Assembly: GCA_963847575.1 (NCBI GenBank)
Contig: CAWKAL010000121.1
Coordinates: forward strand, 1-26,199
From: JASBSR01 sp963847575
GTDB lineage: Bacteria > Pseudomonadota > Gammaproteobacteria > SZUA-229
DNA: 26,199 nucleotides
Reading direction: 5' to 3'
This document shows positions 17,685 to 25,455 of this stretch, piece by piece. Below the pieces are notes generated by a model. The model saw nothing but the letters and a program-made list of their open reading frames with translations. It was not told the origin of the DNA and did no database searches. Every line of letters starts with the position of its first letter. The first letter of the stretch is position 1. The position numbers and the translations under genes were made by a program.

Positions 17685-18488
17685 ATGATGGTGTTCGATT
17701 TTTCTTTCTACTTGTTCGTCGGGGTCGTATTTACCGGCGTAGTCTGGGCGATAGACAGCTTTTTGCTGGCGCCCAAGCGCAAGGCCGTGGTGCAGGCGAG
17801 TACGGAAATGGCGCAGGGCGTTGCGATCAGCCGTGGCGGAAAAGAACCCATGCTGGTCGAATATTCAAAATCATTTTTCCCGGTACTGCTGATTGTTTTC
17901 CTGTTGCGCGGTTTTATCGTAGAGCCGTTTAGAATCCCCTCGGGATCAATGCTGCCTTCGTTATATATTGGTGACTTTATCCTGGTAAACAAGTTTGCCT
18001 ACGGCATACGGCTGCCAGTATTGAACATCAAGGTGATTGAAACCGGCGAGCCCGAGCGCGGTGATGTTATGGTTTTTCGTTATCCGCGCGACCCGTCACT
18101 GGATTACATAAAACGCGTAGTGGGACTGCCGGGTGACCACATCGCGTATTACAACAAGGTACTGTATGTTAACGGCAAGCCGGTGAGCCGTGAGTTTGTC
18201 GGCCAGTACGAAGGCCCGGGCGAAACCCACGCCAATGAATACCGTGAAAACCTGGTTGCTGGCGGTCACCCGATGTTGCTTAAACCCGGGCGGCCCAACA
18301 GTCTTGAAGGTGAATACATCGTGCCTGAGAAAATGTATTTCATGATGGGCGATAATCGTGACAACAGTAATGACAGTCGCGTTTGGGGACCGGTGCCGGA
18401 AGCGAACCTTGTAGGCAAAGCATTTATGATCTGGATGCACTGGAGCGACAACATTCACTGGAATCGTATTGGTAATCTAATTGACTAG
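17685..18488 (+). CDS. lepB: Signal peptidase I
   Basis: 267 residues. Two N-terminal transmembrane helices (about 8-25 and 64-78) place the catalytic domain in the periplasm. Catalytic Ser88 in RIPSGSMLPSL and Lys143 in DYIKRVVGLPGD are present. The remaining signature MMGDNRDNSNDSRVWG is near the C-terminus. It removes signal peptides from exported proteins. The start is 6 bases after lepA, consistent with lepA-lepB co-transcription. Confidence 0.96.
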   Translation: MMVFDFSFYLFVGVVFTGVVWAIDSFLLAPKRKAVVQASTEMAQGVAISRGGKEPMLVEYSKSFFPVLLIVFLLRGFIVEPFRIPSGSMLPSLYIGDFILVNKFAYGIRLPVLNIKVIETGEPERGDVMVFRYPRDPSLDYIKRVVGLPGDHIAYYNKVLYVNGKPVSREFVGQYEGPGETHANEYRENLVAGGHPMLLKPGRPNSLEGEYIVPEKMYFMMGDNRDNSNDSRVWGPVPEANLVGKAFMIWMHWSDNIHWNRIGNLID

Positions 18489-18510
18489 ACGTCAAGTCGA
18501 GGTAAAAGTG

Positions 18511-18918
18511 ATGAATAAACAACTGCAACCTGAATTACATTCACAACGTGGACTGACCATGATCAGCTGGTTGATCATCATCGCGTTTTTGTTGTTCCAG
18601 GGCATTATGGCGATGAATATCGTACCGGTTTATATCACTGATTCGAGTATCAGCTCGATGATGGAGGGCTTGCAATCTGATCCTTCACTGAACAATGTGA
18701 GTTCCAAAAAGCTGCGTGATGTCATCAAGAAGCGCCTGAAAATCAATAATGTTTATGACATGAAAAAAGAAGACATCAAAATCAAAAAAACAAAAAGCGG
18801 CTACCTCGTTACCATCGATTATGAGCCACGGGGAAAACTGATCGGCAATCTTGATTTTATTGTCAGCTTCAAACACGAAGCCCTGGTTTCATCGCGCGCA
18901 GCTTCAGACGACGAATAA
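18511..18918 (+). CDS. DUF4845 membrane protein (lepB-rnc interval)
   Basis: 135 residues from ATG 18511, which follows a GAGG ribosome site (an in-frame TTG at 18481 is less likely). One transmembrane helix lies near the N-terminus (LTMISWLIIIAFLLFQGIMAM), then a small domain with a Lys-rich stretch (KKEDIKIKKTKSGYL). Proteins of this family sit between lepB and rnc in many Gammaproteobacteria; their function is not established. Position plus the helix pattern support the call. Confidence 0.75.
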   Translation: MNKQLQPELHSQRGLTMISWLIIIAFLLFQGIMAMNIVPVYITDSSISSMMEGLQSDPSLNNVSSKKLRDVIKKRLKINNVYDMKKEDIKIKKTKSGYLVTIDYEPRGKLIGNLDFIVSFKHEALVSSRAASDDE

Positions 18919-18923
18919 TCCTC

Positions 18924-19616
18924 ATGCCCCAGGCAGCCACGCTGGCGTCGCTCACAGGACGCCTGGCGTATACTTTTAATAATCCGGCATTGCTCGATGA
19001 AGCGCTCACGCATCGCAGTGCGGGTTCAATCAACAATGAACGTCTCGAATTTCTCGGTGACAGCATCCTGAACTTTGTTATTGCCGACGAACTGTTTCGC
19101 AAATACAGTGATATTAATGAAGGTGATCTCAGTCGGCTTCGTGCCAGCCTGGTCAATCGTGACTCGCTTGCCGATATCGCCCGTGAACTGGAACTGGGTG
19201 CCTGCCTGAAACTGGGTTCAGGCGAACTCAAAAGCGGTGGTTTCCGGCGCTCATCCATCATTGCCGATGCGGTCGAGAGCCTGCTCGGCGCGGTGTACTG
19301 TGATGCTGGTTTTGATATTTGTCGCCAGCTGGTGCTCAGGCTGTACAAACAGAAACTGGAAAATATTCCTGCGCTGGACAGTCTTAAGGATTCTAAAACA
19401 CGCCTGCAGGAATTACTCCAGTCGCGCCAGTTTGCCCGGCCCGAATACAGCGTGATTGAAATCAGTGGCAAAGCACACGCACAAAACTTCAAGGTTGAGT
19501 GCAGGCTTGAGGGGATTGATTGCGTCACAGTCGGTGAAGGCCGTTCGCGGCGTAAGGCAGAACAACTGGCCGCTGAAGCTGCACTGGAAATTGTTAACAG
19601 CCACTTTGAAAACTGA
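18924..19616 (+). CDS. rnc: Ribonuclease III
   Basis: 230 residues. The catalytic motif ERLEFLGDSIL (E42, D46) and second acidic pair ADAVESLLGAVY (D115, E118) coordinate Mg2+. The C-terminal dsRNA-binding domain is at about 155-227 (KTRLQELLQ, then RSRRKAEQLAAEAALE). It processes rRNA precursors and mRNAs. The frame is intact and sits 5 bases after DUF4845 and 1 base before era, the usual rnc-era pair. Confidence 0.96.
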   Translation: MPQAATLASLTGRLAYTFNNPALLDEALTHRSAGSINNERLEFLGDSILNFVIADELFRKYSDINEGDLSRLRASLVNRDSLADIARELELGACLKLGSGELKSGGFRRSSIIADAVESLLGAVYCDAGFDICRQLVLRLYKQKLENIPALDSLKDSKTRLQELLQSRQFARPEYSVIEISGKAHAQNFKVECRLEGIDCVTVGEGRSRRKAEQLAAEAALEIVNSHFEN

Positions 19617-19617
19617 T

Positions 19618-20521
19618 ATGCAGGATCAAACACAACATTGCGGCTATGTCGCGATTGTCGGCCGTCCCAATGTAGGCAAGTCGACTTTGCTAAACCATAT
19701 TCTCGGTATGAAGCTGAGTATAACCTCGCGCAAGCCACAAACCACGCGCCATCAGATCCTTGGTGTTAAAACCACGGGCGCTTCGCAGGCCATTTATGTA
19801 GATACACCCGGCATACATAAACGACGTGGCACCGCTATTAACCGTTACATGAACCGTGCCGCCACGTCGGTGCTGGCGGATGTTGATGTTGTGCTGTTTG
19901 TGATCCAGGCGGGCAGCTGGCAGGAAGAAGATCAGAATGTACTCGAACGGCTGGAATCTGTGACGGTGCCGGTGATCCTGGTGGTGAATAAAATTGATAC
20001 CGTGCAGGAGCAGGGAAAATTACTCGAATTCGTAAAGCAAACAGCAGCAAAGTATGCGTTCGAAGCTGTGGTGCCCACCGCGGCGCTGAAGAACTACCGG
20101 TATCGATCAGATAGAACAGTGTGTGGCGAAACTGTTGCCGGAAAATCCGCCGTTTTTCCCCGAAGACCAGTTGACCGATCGCAGTACGCGTTTCCTGGTG
20201 ACCGAAATTATTCGTGAAAAACTGGTACGTGAACTTGGCCAGGAACTGCCCTATACCTCGACCGTGATGATCGAAAAGTATGTTGAGGAAAATGACATGG
20301 TAAAAATTCACGCCGTGATTTATGTCGAGAGCAAGGGGCAAAAAGCGATTATCATCGGCCGCAAGGGCGAGCGTTTAAAAAGCATCGGCACCAGTGCACG
20401 CAAGTCCATCGAATCACTCATCGATAGCAAGGTGTATCTCAACCTGTGGGTCAAAATTCGCGAAGGCTGGTCGAATGATGAACGCGCGCTGCGCAGCCTG
20501 GGTTACGATTCAGATTCATAA
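19618..20521 (+). CDS. era: GTPase Era, one +1 frameshift
   Basis: Ribosome-assembly GTPase that binds 16S rRNA. From ATG 19618: G1 GRPNVGKST, TTRHQILGV switch, DTPGIH, and NKID. Family sequence changes frame after VPTAALKN; dropping one base in 20095-20097 (GAACTACCGG) restores GIDQIEQCVAKLLPE and leads to the KH domain (VESKGQKAIIIGRKGERLK). The corrected length is 300 residues, typical of Era. The frame open before 19618 is just an extension inside rnc. recO follows 3 bases later. Confidence 0.94.
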
Positions 20522-20524
20522 ATC

Positions 20525-21247
20525 ATGCGGGTCAGTTCTCAGCTAGCCTACATACTTCACAAGCGCGCGTTTCGGGAAAGCAGCCAGATACTCGAAGTAT
20601 TTACCCGTGACCATGGCAGGGTATGCCTGATGTCACGCGGCAGTCGCAGTCAGAAATCACGCAGCAGTGGCGTGCTGCAGGCCTATCGGCCGTTGTTGAT
20701 CGGCTGGCAGGGGCGCGGTGACATGCCCACCCTGTGTGAAATTGACAGTGCCGCGATTAAACCACCGCCGCTGGCGGGCAAGGCCTTGCTCTCGGCGGTA
20801 TACCTCAATGAACTGCTGATGCATCTGCTGCATCGCCACGATGTTCATCAGAACCTGTTCGGCCATTATCACGACACCCTGTACGCGCTGGCAGAAAACC
20901 CGGCGATGGAAGTCGTGCTGCGGCGATTTGAAAAAAACCTGCTCGATGACATAGGGTTTGGGCTCAATCTCAGCCATGATGCAGACAGTGGCGATGTCAT
21001 CGATGCCTCGGCTGTTTATCTTTATCACCTCGAGCACGGGCCGGTGCGGCGTGTTTCAGCACAGGGGGCGGGCAGCACGCCGTCTATTACCGGGGCCGCG
21101 CTGATCGCCTTTGAGCGCGACCAGGTATTGCCCGCGCACGCGGCGGAAATTAAGGCGCTCATGCGTTACGTGCTGCAGCACCACCTGGGGGACCGCCAGC
21201 TGAAGAGCCGCGAGCTGTTTCGCGCCCCCCTGAGGCCGGCAGAATAG
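20525..21247 (+). CDS. recO: DNA repair protein RecO
   Basis: 240 residues. N-terminal OB fold (AYILHKRAFRESSQILEVFTRDHGR), then RPLLIGWQGRGDMPTL and the helical domain with YLNELLMHLL and FEKNLLDDIGFGLNLSHD; C-terminal SRELFRAPL. It loads RecA onto SSB-coated DNA with RecR in the RecFOR pathway. It lies right after era, as in other Gammaproteobacteria. pdxJ, the usual next gene, is absent here. Confidence 0.93.
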   Translation: MRVSSQLAYILHKRAFRESSQILEVFTRDHGRVCLMSRGSRSQKSRSSGVLQAYRPLLIGWQGRGDMPTLCEIDSAAIKPPPLAGKALLSAVYLNELLMHLLHRHDVHQNLFGHYHDTLYALAENPAMEVVLRRFEKNLLDDIGFGLNLSHDADSGDVIDASAVYLYHLEHGPVRRVSAQGAGSTPSITGAALIAFERDQVLPAHAAEIKALMRYVLQHHLGDRQLKSRELFRAPLRPAE

Positions 21248-21280
21248 TCGGCGATTGCCGCGTTTTATGGACGAATGACA

Positions 21281-21308
21281 TTGCAGACTGGCAATACTCG
21301 CCTATGCT
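21281..21308 (+). promoter_or_regulatory. Candidate promoter before the CheR-like gene
   Basis: TTGCAG (21281-21286) and TATGCT (21303-21308) with 16-base spacing, in the 100-base recO-CheR gap. A Shine-Dalgarno TAAGGAG follows at 21311-21317, far from the real ATG (21348) but well placed for a five-codon ATG at 21334 that reads MSLKV and stops across the CheR start codon (ATGA). Confidence 0.35.
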
Positions 21309-21347
21309 CATAAGGAGTTAAATCAATCCCAAAATGAGCCTGAAAGT

Positions 21348-22175
21348 ATGAGTCCTGCTAACCCCGTCAGTCCCGAAGAATACCAGGCGTTGCTGCTGGC
21401 AATGCAGGATGTGCTAGGCGTCGTGGTCACCGAGGAGAAACGCGATCTGATTTCCGACCGGCTCGGCGGCGTGATGCAAAAACATGCCATCAGCAGCCTC
21501 AGCGAGCTCGCCAGTCGTATGCGCGAATCTCACAACGGTCTCAATACCCAGGTGCTCGAAGCCCTGAGTGCGCACGACAGTGGCTGGTCGAGCCATCCGG
21601 AACTCACCCGCCTGCTCAATATGTACATACTGCCTTCGGCGGCAGATTCCGCGAAGAAAAAATTCCGCATCTGGGTGACCGGTTGTGGACGTGGCCAGCT
21701 GGCCTACGCGGTGGCGATGCAAATCGCTGAATACAAACAGAGCCACAGTCTGAATACGGTATTTGAAATTGTCGCTACCGATATCTCGGCGACGGATATC
21801 GCGCAGGCAGACAACGGGCGCTATGAAGAGTCAATGCTCGACGGCCTCTCGAGTGCCTACCAGAAAAAATACCTGAAACCCGATGAGGGTGCCTGGACAG
21901 TCAACCCGGCGATTCGCAACATGGTAAAATTCTCCACCCGGGACCTGCTGCGGCCGTTCACAGTCATGGGGCATTTTGACCTGGTCATCTGCACCGATGT
22001 ACTGATTTACTTTTCAGCTTCTATCAGGCGGCAGATCCTCGATGAATTTTCACGCCTGCTGGACCCCTCCGGCATATTGATCGTGGGCAGTAGTGAATCA
22101 GTCGTACAGTTCAGCCAGTCATACGAGCGCGTGGCGCACGAAGCCGGCGTGTTTTACCGGCAATTGCCCCACTGA
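21348..22175 (+). CDS. CheR-type methyltransferase, motifs degenerate
   Basis: 275 residues. Residues 8-95 fit the CheR N-terminal helical domain, and 105-270 the Rossmann methyltransferase domain (IWVTGCGRGQLAYAVAM, IVATDIS, FDLVICTDVLIYFSASIRRQIL, ILIVGSSES). Chemotaxis CheR methylates receptor glutamates with S-adenosylmethionine. Several usual cofactor positions are changed: the TxFFR motif is replaced by HDSGWS (76-81), GEEPYS by GQLAYA, NLL by DLL (199-201), and CRNVLIYF by CTDVLIYF. No chemotaxis gene is nearby. It may be an adaptor-like or altered-specificity member. Start set by ATG 21348; it faces mltF. Confidence 0.8.
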   Translation: MSPANPVSPEEYQALLLAMQDVLGVVVTEEKRDLISDRLGGVMQKHAISSLSELASRMRESHNGLNTQVLEALSAHDSGWSSHPELTRLLNMYILPSAADSAKKKFRIWVTGCGRGQLAYAVAMQIAEYKQSHSLNTVFEIVATDISATDIAQADNGRYEESMLDGLSSAYQKKYLKPDEGAWTVNPAIRNMVKFSTRDLLRPFTVMGHFDLVICTDVLIYFSASIRRQILDEFSRLLDPSGILIVGSSESVVQFSQSYERVAHEAGVFYRQLPH

Positions 22176-22197
22176 TAGTACACCCGGCGATTCGACC

Positions 22198-23653
22198 TCA
22201 GGGTACCTGGGGCAGTTTTGAAAATGCATCCGGTGAACTGACTTTTTCCTGTCCGCTGTCATCCAGCCAACGCAGAATATCGTAATAACTGCGTATATTT
22301 TCCACGTATTGCAGGGGCTCCCAGCCGCGCGCATAACCGTGTTTTGTTTTCGAGTACCATTTCTGTTTGGCCAGCAATGGCAGTGACTGTTTGACATCGA
22401 ACCAACGATCCGGATCCTTGCCCTGTTGCTGGGTAAGAATGCGCGCATCTTCAAGATGGCCATAGCCCACGTTATACGCCGCCATGGCCATCCAGGTGCG
22501 GTCAGGTTCGCCTATATCTTTCGGCATGCGTTGCAGGTTTTCTGCGAAATAGGTGGCGCCGCCGATGATGCTGCTCTCCGGATCGACCCGGTTTTTAATG
22601 CCCAGGCCTTTCGCGGTATCCAGTGTCAACATCATGATGCCGCGCACCCCGGTGGGCGAGACTGCCTTCGGATCCCAGTGCGATTCCTGGTAGCCCATGG
22701 CAGCCAGCAGGCGCCAGTCGAGACCGTGTTTTTTAGCAGCACGCTGAAATATTTCACTGTAGGCCGGCAGGCGCTGTGCGACATGACGGCGAAATATCAT
22801 GGTGCCAACGTAATCAAAATCCTGGGTATGACTATAGGTGCGCGAGATCAGGCGCGCGAGTTCGCCACTGGCGCGAATTTTTTCAAAAAACTCGGTGACT
22901 TTGTCGTATAGCGAATTATCTTTCGATAGCGGGAACAACCAGCCCAGTTGCTGAGGCTCGCTGATATCAAATGCTGCGCGCACATCCAGCATAAAGCGCT
23001 TGTTGAGCATGAATTCATTTGAATCAACGATGGTGTAATCCACCACGTTATCGGCCACCAGTTGCAGCAGCTCTTCGCTGGCGACGGCAGCATTTTCCTT
23101 CCAGCTCAGGTTCGGGTGCTTGTCCTTTAATTTGATCAGTTGCTCGTTGTGGCTTGAGAAGGCAACGACTTCGATGGTGCCATTGAGCTTGTTGAGCGAT
23201 TTGGGTTTACGGTTGTTGATGTTGTATACCAGCTGTTCAGTGATTTCCTGGTAGGGCGGGCCAAATCGGAAAAATTCCTTGCGGTCCTCGGTAATGGTAA
23301 GTCCGGCTGCAGCAAAATGGGCGACACCGTTTTCGACACCGGCCAGCACCTGGCTGAGGTTTTGTGCGGCGATCATTTTGAGTTTTACGTCGAGCTCCTC
23401 TGCCAGCAGGCTGGCGAGATCATATTCCAGCCCGGCGGGCCCGCTCGGGCCTTCGTAAAACGTGGTGGGGCTGTTGCGGGTGAGTACCACCAGTTCGCCG
23501 TTGCTGATTATTTCTTCCAGCGTGGACTGGCTCATCAACGCAGACAGGACATTGAATACGATAATAATGGCACTGACTGTGGCTGCCAGTGCCAGGAAAA
23601 GCGGGCGGCAAAGTGATTGCTTGATTCTGATGGCTGCAGCCCCGGTACATCAT
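22198..23653 (-). CDS. mltF: Membrane-bound lytic murein transglycosylase F, probable +1 shift in signal region
   Basis: Periplasmic peptidoglycan lytic enzyme. The N-terminal solute-binding-protein-like domain (ISNGELVVLTRNSPTTFYEG, FGPPYQEITEQLVYN) is followed by a lysozyme-like catalytic domain with the Glu in AAMGYQESHWDP, then GVRGIMMLT and AYNVGYGHLEDAR. The intact frame opens at TTG/ATG 23538, but reading upstream in frame gives a good signal peptide (RPLFLALAATVSAIIIVFNVLSAL) with no start before a stop. ATGs at 23653/23650 reach it if one base of the G4 run (23640-23643) is dropped. The corrected length is about 484 residues. Confidence 0.92.
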
Positions 23654-24089
23654 TCAATGAAACAGGTAGATTAAAACCTGTTGAGAAATGACACAAGCAC
23701 TATGAGATAAGCTGCTGTGAAACAAGCACGAATGGCGCGTGCCCGGGCCCGGCTGGCCGCGCTTCACTGGCGTTTCTCAGGCTGAAAATTCAGCGGCTGT
23801 TCACGATATCGATATTTTCGGATGTTGTGCCTGTAACTTACTGAAATATAGGTGATAATGTAAATTTCGGGCGGCTTGATCGCGATCATGGTAGTCCGCA
23901 GGCGGCATCGCCGGGCTCCAGTTCCCTGTTTTTCGACATACCCGGTTACGCCGCGTGATGCGTGCGAAGGTGGCCGGCTCGCGTGCCTGTCAGTACTATT
24001 TACAATAGATGCGTACATCATCAGCAGTCATGGAATACAATCGCAGATCGATATAGCAGGTATCAGTCATCAAGCGGGATATGCATCAA
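23654..24089. other. Divergent intergenic gap, mltF / glgC
   Basis: 436 bases between divergently read genes, so it should hold both promoters. I see a TACAAT (24036-24041) that could be a -10 for glgC without a good -35, a palindrome GCCCGGGC (23741-23748), and a short CTGAA-AA-TTCAG repeat. No tRNA, small RNA hairpin with a U-tract, or convincing reading frame was recognised. Confidence 0.4.
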
Positions 24090-24964
24090 ATGAAAAGTAG
24101 AACCCTGGCTATTGTGCTGGGCGGCGGCCAGGGGGCACGGCTTTTCCCCTGACCGAGAGCCGATCAAAACCCGCCGTGCCGATCGCGGGCAAGTACCGCC
24201 TGGTTGATATCCCGATATCAAATTGCATCAACTCGGATATCAAACGCATTTTCGTCTTAACACAGTTTAATTCTGCGTCACTCAATCAACATATCAAAAA
24301 TACCTACACATTCAGTTTGTTCGATGATTCATTTGTGGATGTGCTCGCAGCAGAACAAACGCCAACGAATGTAAACTGGTTCCAGGGAACGGCGGATGCA
24401 GTGCGCCAGTGCATGCACCATATCAACAACTTTGATTTTGACTATGCGCTTATATTGTCGGGCGACCAGTTGTACCAGATGGATTTTAACGACATGATTG
24501 ATGCACACATCAGTGCCGGCGCCGAGATCACCCTGGCAACACTGCCGGTGAATGCCAGCGATGCCACTGATTTTGGTATCCTCAAATCGAATTCGGAAAA
24601 TGTTGTCACCGAATTCGTGGAAAAACCGGCAGCAGAGCAGCTGTCAGACTGGCGCTCAGCGGTCAGCGAAGAGATGCAGCAGGCGGGCAGGGTGTACCTG
24701 GCCTCGATGGGCATATATGTATTTAACCGCGCATTGCTGCTTGAATTAATGGCAGAGCAGGGCACCCGGGATTTCGGCAAGGAAATCATTCCACAGGCAA
24801 TTCATGCACACAAAGTCATCAGTTATCAATATGAAGGCTACTGGACAGATATCGGCAACATTCAATCGTTCTTCGAAGCCACCAAATCGATTCCTTTCCC
24901 CACATTGTTTTCAGTGCTAACGATTCACTGTTTTGTTGTGAATCAACGATGCATTCTGATGTAG
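24090..24964 (+). pseudogene. glgC: Glucose-1-phosphate adenylyltransferase, one frameshift and 3' truncation
   Basis: First step of glycogen synthesis (ADP-glucose from glucose-1-phosphate and ATP). From ATG 24090: TLAIVLGGGQGARLFP, where a base is missing in the C4 run (24146-24149) so the frame hits TGA. One base later the family sequence resumes as LTESRSKPAVPIAGKYRLVD and runs through ISNCINSDIKRIFVLTQFN, ILSGDQLYQMDF, VEKPAAEQL, ASMGIYVFNRALL and EGYWTDIGNIQSFFEA. After about 24885 the match stops; the usual tail with the left-handed beta-helix (about 150 residues) is missing and the frame ends at 24964 in unrelated residues. The frameshift is probably an error; the truncation marks a junction. 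Confidence 0.85.
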
Positions 24965-25455
24965 GGACATAATTACTCCCCGTCGGTGACGTCGTGGTTG
25001 GTATAAGAGATCGTACTGGGTTCTCTATATCCTCCTCCTTATCCAACCGCAAGGCGTTCACGTCAACGACGCTCGACAATGTTGCCTCTCGATCGCGTTC
25101 TTCATTGGCAGCCATTGCAGATACCATCGATAGTAGGGCTTCATCGTTGTTGGAAGCGCAGAGCGGAGGCGGTGCTATCCTGGTGGTCGCAATAGGCTCT
25201 GGTCGGACACAACAACACGCTTTATTATTCCTGGTGGGCGATACTTTTACTATCGCAGTGCTGTTTCCAGTTCTGCTGCTCGAGCGATGGGTGGGCGCCG
25301 GCTCCACCACCCCACCACAGCAGCAGCAGTCACCATCGCAGTCGACGAAGGGACGAACGCAGTCGCAGCAGGCGCGGGCGATCGCCCAGTCGCTCGGGGA
25401 GTCGCAGTGACAGTCGGCGGCGCGACGACAACTACGCTTACAGCAGCGAAACCCG
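24885..25455. other. Unassigned segment between two gene fragments
   Basis: DNA that continues neither glgC (left) nor glycerate kinase (right). It contains triplet runs (CAGCAGCAGCAG near 25320, CCTCCTCC near 25030, ACAACAAC near 25210) and translates in every frame as Ser/Gln/Thr-rich or Cys-rich low-complexity sequence with no recognisable domain. A 7-base hairpin, GATTCAC (24922-24928) and GTGAATC (24938-24944), lies near its left edge. The look is more like eukaryotic or artefactual DNA than the flanks, but this is an impression only. Confidence 0.45.

Noticed and set aside
24922..24944. Hairpin as an insertion or attachment site
   Set aside because: Only 7 paired bases with no duplicated flanks or integrase nearby; chance occurrence is plausible.
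24994..25410. 138-codon plus-strand frame in the filler
   Set aside because: Ser/Gln-rich low-complexity translation with no recognised domain; start and ribosome site are not convincing.
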